Origin: Ligula intestinalis
Lineage: Eukaryota; Platyhelminthes; Cestoda; Diphyllobothriidea; Diphyllobothriidae
DNA: 64,000 nt
Reading direction: 5' to 3'
Assembly: GCA_036362985.1 (NCBI GenBank)
Contig: JAYGXS010000001.1
Location: 76,697,527 to 76,761,526, forward strand
Shown: piece after piece, positions 57,990 to 64,000 of the stretch
How positions within the stretch are numbered: the first letter of the stretch is position 1
Layout: every line of letters starts with the position of its first letter
Position numbers and translations under genes: made by a program
The notes under the pieces: model-generated
Seen by the model: the letters and a program-made list of their open reading frames with translations, nothing else
Database searches by the model: none
Told to the model about the DNA's origin: nothing

Positions 57990-60320
57990 CCATTAATCGC
58001 GCGAATAACTCGGCAGTTTCGAGTGCCAACTAAATTTGATGTCTGATCCCTGGAGTTTGTCCTTTCGTAAAACGTTTTTACAGTCACTTTTATCCGACTT
58101 TACAGTCATCCGTGGAGCTGACCAGAGGAATCATAATCCCGAGACCTTGTTCAAAAAGTGTTAGCAAGAACCATAAGGTTCAATCACTGCACTGCTTCCG
58201 CGTAAATCAGAAAACCTTTTTAGCTGCCTTGCTAACTGAGGGATTCGGTGATGCTCATTTGATACTGCCTACTTTCTCGACTCGAATTGTAAAGCAAACC
58301 ATATTTCCGTGCTCGGCTATGCGAGGTTGCCGTAATTCTGCGACACCAAGGCTTCTTATAAATGGCATTTTGGGTGCGGACGAAATATAAACTTTTAGGG
58401 GTATGCCAGCGAGGACATAGTCTGATTCATGGGGGTTGCATCTTAGCGCCATGCAGATATATGTTATACAAAACCCGGTCATTGAGCCTTCGAACGTAGT
58501 AAATGTAACTTGTATTATGACCATCGTCGGCCATGGTTTTCAGTGGTGATCGAAGAATGTGCTAACGAAAACTAGATAATCCCAGCCAACAAAGACCGAC
58601 AACCTTTCACAAGTATTGCATCGAAAACAGCGTCCAAATTGTTAGTAACGTAACTCTTCGAAGAGTCAACTGATTTATTTCGACCATCCCAGTCCTAACA
58701 AAAATAGTAGATAACAGCGAGGGAGTCTTTCAACTCAAGTGGAACATTTTTTAGCACGCTGGTTGGTTTGGAGACGGCCGAAATGCTGGCACCGCGTTAC
58801 ATTGAACTCTGCCTACCGTCCGATTGTGAGTACCAGCGTCAGAAAGTGCCCACATAACAATACTAATAAATCGCATCTAACGACCAGGCAACGAATGAGA
58901 AAAATCTGCATCAGTGGACGAGACTTGCGGAGCGCGCGGTCTTCGTGGAAGCCGTAGTATGATCACAAGATTTGCTTTGAAAATTTGTTCAAGGCGTATT
59001 CTGGGAAAATTTGAATACGATCAGACCCTGATAGCTGCTCCGGTTGATTGTTCGAGGGTGCCTTCTGTACTACATTAACTCAAGAACCTAACCATAAACC
59101 AGCAGTAGCTAATAAGTCTATGTAATGGCAATCGACGGTCGCAGTGCCGTCATCGGACACTGTTGTATTCTATGAGGCGTGTTAGACCTCAGTTTTTCAC
59201 TGCTATTCCGGGCCTGCTTACTCGCCAGACTTGCGAGCCCACATATTTCGCAGCTAACATTTTCTGGGAGCCGTCTCACCATCATCCGTAGACGCGCCCG
59301 GTGGTCAGTCTCTAGATAAAGGAGTGAGCCTGGTATGGAGTTCGAAATAAAGTAAGATTTGTGGCAATTGAAAGTGTTTGACACCGTTGAAACTACATGC
59401 TGTGAAGAGAAGAACGTTAGATCAATTACTAATTAAGCTAAAAGTTAATGGGCAGAATATTAAGAGCACGTTCTAGAAAAATAATTGTGATTTTGAGGCA
59501 TGGATTTCACTCTGTTACAAAACCCATCCCATTTAAAGGACAAAAACAACAGTAGGCCAGGGCACACGGGCTGGCAATCTAGTTTGGCCGTCGTTCCCGA
59601 CGATGTCCACCGTGTGCTCTGCAACAGCTTCGAGTGCAACGACGGTCATTTGAGCGTGAATTAGTTTGTTATGACAGAGGACTTGCGCAAAGTGTGCCTG
59701 GTGACACGAATGAGCCGAGAAAAGCAGAGGCAGGATCAGATGCCCGGGGCTGGCGTGGCATGAACCTGTACCTAGACTTTCAACCACTACCCCCACCCTC
59801 TGCGTACTCCCCCCCCACGCCCGATCCGTGCACAATGGGTTAGAGTTGCAGTAAAAACACGGGCGATATAACCCACGTAAGACACCTGTGCTGGTCTTCC
59901 AACGCATATGAACCAGACTTCATTAGTTCAATGTCACATCGGTGAGATACTGGGATGCATTAAGAAGAGATTCCGGAGTACAGCCAGAAGGTGGTAACCG
60001 AAGTCACATGTTAACAGTCCAAAAGTACCCCCAGACTTATTACGCCGAGGAAATGTTGCGTAGGATCGGCTTCCTGCTGTGTTAATTCGCCCTAGTTACC
60101 ACATTAGAGCGTACGGGTCTTGGCGCCAATAAGTCGGTTTTGTCTTATAAAACAGCAATTATAGAGACGTTTAAGATGTGCTTCAGAAGCATGAAATTTG
60201 GAATGCATTTTGCGCAGAAAGTGGTCGTGAAGTTCTTCTTGTCACATTGAGTATTAATTGGTGAACGAAAATATGAAAGATTCGGTGAGCAATCGTTAGG
60301 CGGTGAAGAAAAAACACGAA
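57990..60320. other. No recognisable gene
   Basis: Frames at 58524-58255 and 59907-59533 (both minus) are open but carry no motif. The second ends in TVDIVGNDGQTRL, vaguely like VVDIVESDGRTVE at about 57360. Confidence 0.4.
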
Positions 60321-60327
60321 GGGACTC

Positions 60328-60750
60328 CTAACCCTTATTTAATACACGGTTCATTTTTTCAATAAGATGGAGCGTTTTCATATTAAGGACTTTCATAGGG
60401 TCTGCCTCACGGTCATTGTCGCTTCGCGTTGGATGACGAGAAACTTCAGTGATGATCTCGCGTTCGAGTTCATTAATTTCTGAGATAGGACCTAAGTCGA
60501 CGGTCCTGTCACATAGCTGACCGTTTACTGCCATAAGTCGACCACGCAACTCAGAAAGATCCTTAACAGCATCGAATCCTGCGCATAATCCCTTGTCAAA
60601 AACCTTCTGTAGTTGGCTTTCAAATCCCGCATAAATACCTTCACGTTCACCGCTCAAAGCAATTGTCCTAACGTTTCTTTGCCATTCAAGGTCCGCCAGT
60701 TCCAATTCCATTGATTTGAAACTCTTCGCCGTGTCAAAAACATCATCCAT
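60328..60750 (-). CDS. YAE1: YAE1 family protein (deca-GX3), Fe-S assembly adaptor
   Basis: ATG at 60750, TAG at 60330-60328, 140 residues. Starts MDDVFDTAKSF and has LADLEWQRNV (15-30). Glycines at 34, 38, 42, 54, 58 and 70 all fall on one four-residue register (GEREGIYAGFESQ, KGLCAGF, LRG), which is the signature of the YAE1 N-terminal domain. The order DVFD...EWQ.N...GYR.G...G matches animal YAE1 proteins. In the known system YAE1 with LTO1 recruits the ribosome-recycling ATPase ABCE1 to the cytosolic iron-sulfur assembly machinery; that role is carried over by family. The protein is shorter than human YAE1 at the C-terminus. The frame stays open upstream of the ATG to about 60845, where TTTAG precedes it, so an additional 5' exon is possible. 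No introns inside. Confidence 0.85.
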   Translation of the reverse strand: MDDVFDTAKSFKSMELELADLEWQRNVRTIALSGEREGIYAGFESQLQKVFDKGLCAGFDAVKDLSELRGRLMAVNGQLCDRTVDLGPISEINELEREIITEVSRHPTRSDNDREADPMKVLNMKTLHLIEKMNRVLNKG

Positions 60751-61170
60751 GTGCACAGGTTGAATGGACTCAGAAGGAAGAAACGGCGGCTGTTTGTGAA
60801 CACGAACTTTACGTGTAAATGCGGCAGCCTTGAATGCAGTGTACCTAAAGTTAAATTTTATCTTCGGAGGTTGATATCACAACACAACTGCACAGTTTCT
60901 TAATGAAAAAGTCTAAATAAGAAGGTTAGATATAAATTTATTAGTAACATGGAGACTGGTAAAGATTGTTATACAAAAGTTCGATTCACTCAGCTCGTCA
61001 CTGTCCAAAATAAGAATATCTCGAAAAAAGGAACACTCGTTAAGATACATCTGTTTTCAATCGCTTGTTGATCCATGCACGGAATATAGCCGGCAGCTTA
61101 TTTTGCCGCGGTAACCTTTTGCGATTTGTCATCAGCTGATGACTAGTCCTCCAGGTTAACCAATTTATGA
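60751..61170. other. Upstream region of YAE1
   Basis: The minus frame continuing from YAE1 reads FTRKVRVHKQPPFLPSESIQ ahead of the ATG. No clear promoter element; nothing else supported. Confidence 0.35.
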
Positions 61171-61510
61171 TTACCCTTCGTACATTCGTAATAAACGTTT
61201 GTGTATTAACATCTACATCAGTTTCTCACGTCTATGGATGGCTGTTACGGGTAAAGAAAGTTCTAGTGAATTTACTGTGTGTGGATACAACCAATGTAAT
61301 GCCTGGGCACAGTGGTGTTCTTGGATAGCCTAGCTTCCTTCTGATTATGGCCGGTACTTAGATTTTCGCTTGCGTCCTCTGTCTTTTGGTTGTATCCACA
61401 AAATGTAAATTCACTATAACTTTTGTTCATCATAACAGTCATCCATAAACGTGAAAGATGGATGTAAATGTTAATACACAAGTGCTTACTACGAATACAG
61501 GAAGGATGGT
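61171..61510. repeat. Inverted repeat, ~120-bp arms
   Basis: 61171-61292 and 61385-61510 are reverse complements with scattered differences. Landmarks: TTGTGTATTAACAT.TACATC, TATGGATG.CTGTTA and GTGGATACAACCA. The spacer is about 92 bp. A small foldback without coding sequence. Confidence 0.85.
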
Positions 61511-61942
61511 TATTAACTATTATAAAAGCGACCATACACAACTCAAGAAGTTAGTGGGTGAAAGTGGGGCTGAATGAGACACTGTGGGGCCCTCGCAGGA
61601 AGGGTAACTATTACTCATTAATTTCTAATAAGGAGGGTGAAGATGAGAACTCTCAGCAACAGGGGAGCGGGGGTGCAACTAATCTGCACCTTACCTACGA
61701 GGACACAACACTGATATTATCCTTGAAAAAAACTCCAAGTGCCCAAGTCCGGGTATCCAAACATGGCCGTCTTTGTCCTGACGGATCATACAATATATAC
61801 TGTAACGGACGCGCCAGGAGTATCCTTCTTCTCAGGGTAGACTCGTTTTTCACAGTATCGCCTCCTTCTACAGTCGAGCCTTGAAGCTGTTGTTGTTCTT
61901 GGTCGAGTGCCATACACTGAGTAGGTTAAATACCATGTGGCG
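61511..61942. other. Unassigned
   Basis: A 108-codon plus frame at 61558-61884 (starting in GTG-rich sequence) is not recognised; the opposite strand is partly open too. Confidence 0.35.
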
Positions 61943-62433
61943 GTAGTGTAAAAAGGTGAAGTTTTAGAAGAATCAAAAGAGCAAACGGGGACAAAGTGAA
62001 TACCGGAATTGGAGTCGCGGTCGTTGCGAAGATTGGGATTGAAGGAAGGCCTCTTGACTGTACCACGATAAAAACGGGCGCTCAGAAAACGCGGCGTAGG
62101 TGTTTGTGAAGATTGAGGACCGTCCCTTGAGTGGTTGGCATAAGAGGGGTTTGGCGTAAATCTAAAGACGATGACCTAATGCGTCTAGCATCCGCCGCCT
62201 ATCCCTCCCTTACGGCCACTGACAAGGACCGCGTGGTTCTTTACCATTTCAAGAGCGGCCTTAACTCAGAGAAGGTTGACTACTACCTTGGGAATTCCGA
62301 ACGCTCGTTTTTCGCGTGGTGCAATAAAGAGGCCCTCCATTAATCCCAATCTTTGCAACGGCCGCAACTCAAATTCTGGTATTCATTTTTTACCCATTTG
62401 CTCTTTTGTTTCTTCCAAAATTTAGCTTTTTAC
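61943..62433. repeat. Inverted repeat (~125-bp arms) enclosing a gag-like fragment
   Basis: The left arm, 61943-62070, and right arm, 62312-62433, are reverse complements at about four in five positions. Landmarks: CAAAAGAGCAAA, GAATACC.GAATT, TTGC.AAGATTGGGATT and AGGCCTCTT/AAGAGGCC. The ~240-bp centre encodes most of the gag-like fragment. Confidence 0.82.
62131..62343 (+). pseudogene. Ty3/gypsy gag-like fragment
   Basis: The frame reads DDDLMRLASAAYPSLTATDK, then DRVVLYHFKSGLNSEKVDYY, and ends AWCNKEALH, TAA. The pattern L.RLA..AYP.L...D.....HF..GL.S..V...L resembles the capsid part of Ty3/gypsy gag proteins. It is only ~70 codons, runs into the right arm of the inverted repeat, and lies opposite in strand to the Ty3 integrase at 62.9-64 kb. 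It is therefore a captured or rearranged piece, not the intact 5' end of that element. Confidence 0.5.
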
Positions 62434-62439
62434 AATACA

Positions 62440-62880
62440 TTAATGTGCGGAAAACGATGATACTATGCTGACAGGCGGAAAGTACAGCATGATTGCACTG
62501 TTTGTTAGTGTACCAAGAAAGCACTTATTAATTTCCGTACCAGCAATAAGGATAAATAAAACTCCTTACAAAACTGCCTATTCCTATTCTTCATAAAAAG
62601 TCGTTAGGATGATTTTTAAAATAGCTCTATCGACAGGCTTCATTAATAATAATCAACAGCCAAGAGAATATGTATGCTGTGTAACGTCCGAGCGGGGAAG
62701 GCCGGTTCAATTGCAAGAGACCGGGATTGAAATCAGAGGTGCTGGCGCGGGTCGAGGAACTTCTTGAAAGATATTTCCTTAAAGAGCGTCCAACTCACCG
62801 AATGGAGATGTGTGGTTATCACTGAAGGGATTTATATCGAATAATGAAAATATAATCGGATGAATGATGTTTATTAAATG
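62440..62880. other. Spacer with tRNA-like string at 62683-62745
   Basis: GTCCGAGCGGGGAAGGC followed ~30 bp on by ACCGGGATTGAAATC resembles tRNA A and B boxes (Leu/Ser type). The stems do not pair convincingly. The rest holds nothing. Confidence 0.35.
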
Positions 62881-63953
62881 TTAACGAACTGATAGTAAAA
62901 TCGTAGGAAGGAATGGTAGTAGAAAAACGGCAGACGTATCAAATGCGGGGACAGAAGGAGCACGGTGTGAGGCTGTAACAGGCGTACCTGGTTTCTCCTT
63001 ATTCTCCGTGACTGCCTCGTCCTCTACCTTCACTGGTGTTCCCGCTGTCGATCCTTGTAACTGAGTTGTTTCTGCTGTCGGAATGGGTACCTGGGATCCT
63101 TCAAAGTCAGAAGTCTGATGAGTCCCCAGATATATATATATATATATATCTGGGGACGAACCGTCGGACGTATGCATTGGGAGTAGGGAGTCGAAGGGTA
63201 GTCGGATATGACGAACAGTAAGTAAGAAGAAGGGGGAATACCCAGTGGACGAGTGGAGAGTGGCCCGATAGGCCATCATGGCATAGGGTAGTTTTAGGTC
63301 CCAATTCCGGCGGTCGTGCGATTCAGCTAGGGCTTTCAGGAGGTTGATAATAGTACGATTTGTCCGTTCAGTCTGTCCATTTCCTTCTGGGTGAGCCGGT
63401 GTGGTGTGGGTCTTGTGGATGCGAAGTACGTCACAGACGTCATGTACGAGTTTGCTGTGGAAGTTGGCGCCACAGTCTGAGTGAAGGGACAGGGGTGCGC
63501 CAAAGCGACAGACCCAAGCGGACAGGAAGGCCTCGGCAACAGTAGCTGCATCTTGGTAGGGTAAGGGCACGGCTTCTGCCCACTTGGTCAAATATTCAAC
63601 CATGACGAGAATGTACCGGTTGTGGCTGTCGGTGAAGGGTAAAGTTCCCATCACGTCAATGCCGACTCGCTCGAAAGGGGATCCGGTAGCAATGGGTTGG
63701 AGAGGTGCTCGAGGTCGGGGGTTAGGACCTTTAAAGCTCGTGCAAGTGGGCACGTGTTGCAGAAGGTGGCAACCTGTTCCCGAAGGTAGGGCCACAAGAA
63801 TCTATGGCGAGCCGCAGCCTCGGTTTTAGCCTGGCCGACGTGACCCAGGCCTTGGTGTAAGTCCGTTAGAACCGTGTTGAAGAGGCTGCCGGGGACTACT
63901 AACCGAGGGGGCATGTGGATGCCTTCCTTAAAGAAGAGGAGTTCATTTTTCAT
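62881..63953 (-). mobile_element. Ty3/gypsy retrotransposon, integrase region (frameshifted)
   Basis: On the minus strand, 63953-63651 gives the integrase zinc domain (HQGLGHVGQAKTE, then FCNTCP: H-x4-H, C-x2-C). 63795-62881 gives the catalytic core: GIDVMGTLPF, SLHSDCGANF and HPEGNGQTERTNR, with 35 residues between the second Asp and the Glu (D-D-35-E). The usual Gln after the second Asp is Cys. The two frames meet after CNTCP near 63745-63750, where one base is missing. A palindromic (TA)n insertion at 63124-63155 is read through as YIYIYI. The C-terminal extension ends at a stop at 62881. Reverse transcriptase, RNase H and protease would lie beyond base 64000; no LTR is identified within the window. 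Confidence 0.93.
63124..63155. repeat. Palindromic (TA)n tract
   Basis: CCCCAGATATATATATATAT...ATCTGGGG: a TA microsatellite bounded by complementary 6-bp arms, so the whole 32 bp is a palindrome. It lies within the integrase C-terminal coding region. Confidence 0.9.
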
Positions 63954-64000
63954 GAAGAGTTGGGACCAATGATTGCGAAGAATTCTGGCGGTCTCAGAAG

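Noticed and set aside
57289..59907. Shared VDIV..DG string in two minus ORFs as evidence of a tandem gene pair
   Set aside because: The similarity is limited to about 12 residues with no flanking support.

Overview
The window is animal DNA rather than bacterial. The two confident genes have animal-type products, one is split by GT-AG introns as short as 40-43 bp, long stretches hold no gene, and much of the rest is decayed retroelement sequence (CR1/L2- and jockey-like LINEs, a Penelope-like element, a Ty3/gypsy element). Short introns, repeat load and this element mix fit a flatworm, most probably a tapeworm with a large repeat-rich genome. That placement is inference; no species-diagnostic sequence was identified.

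Layout. 0-0.6 kb: C-terminus of a LINE ORF2 entering from the left. 0.8-11.2 kb: six diverged copies (A, B, B', C, D, E) of an intron-containing gene whose product looks like a DUF4806-type protein. Every copy is broken by a stop, frameshift or deletion. Between copies B' and D lies a 3-kb structure with two ~500-bp near-identical inverted arms, a 48-bp-stem hairpin just inside the left arm, and copy C on the opposite strand. 13.4-14.1 kb: LINE reverse transcriptase remnant (minus). 15.3-17.2 kb: weak exons of an unknown minus-strand gene, with a 390-bp mariner-type MITE among them. 22.0-23.0 kb and 55.2-56.2 kb: two ~1-kb foldback elements with related arms. 25.0-25.9 kb: CR1-like LINE tail. 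33.8-34.6 kb: Penelope-like element C-terminus. 36.0-37.1 kb: inverted repeat enclosing a Penelope-type N-terminal ORF remnant.

38.5-40.5 kb holds the best gene: a complete six-exon myosin essential light chain. 42-52 kb contains SINE-like fragments, a CpG-rich block and two inverted copies of a retroelement 5' region. 60.3-60.75 kb is a small minus-strand YAE1 homologue. 61.1-62.4 kb has two more inverted repeats, one enclosing a gag-like fragment. 62.9 kb to the end is the integrase end of a Ty3/gypsy element (minus).

The standout property is the density of inverted repeats: at least seven independent structures from ~120 bp to 3 kb, some carrying captured gene or retroelement pieces. The DUF4806-like array plus the 3-kb inverted-repeat structure at 0.8-11.2 kb is the best candidate for something undescribed. 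The host-function genes (myosin light chain, YAE1) are unrelated to it.
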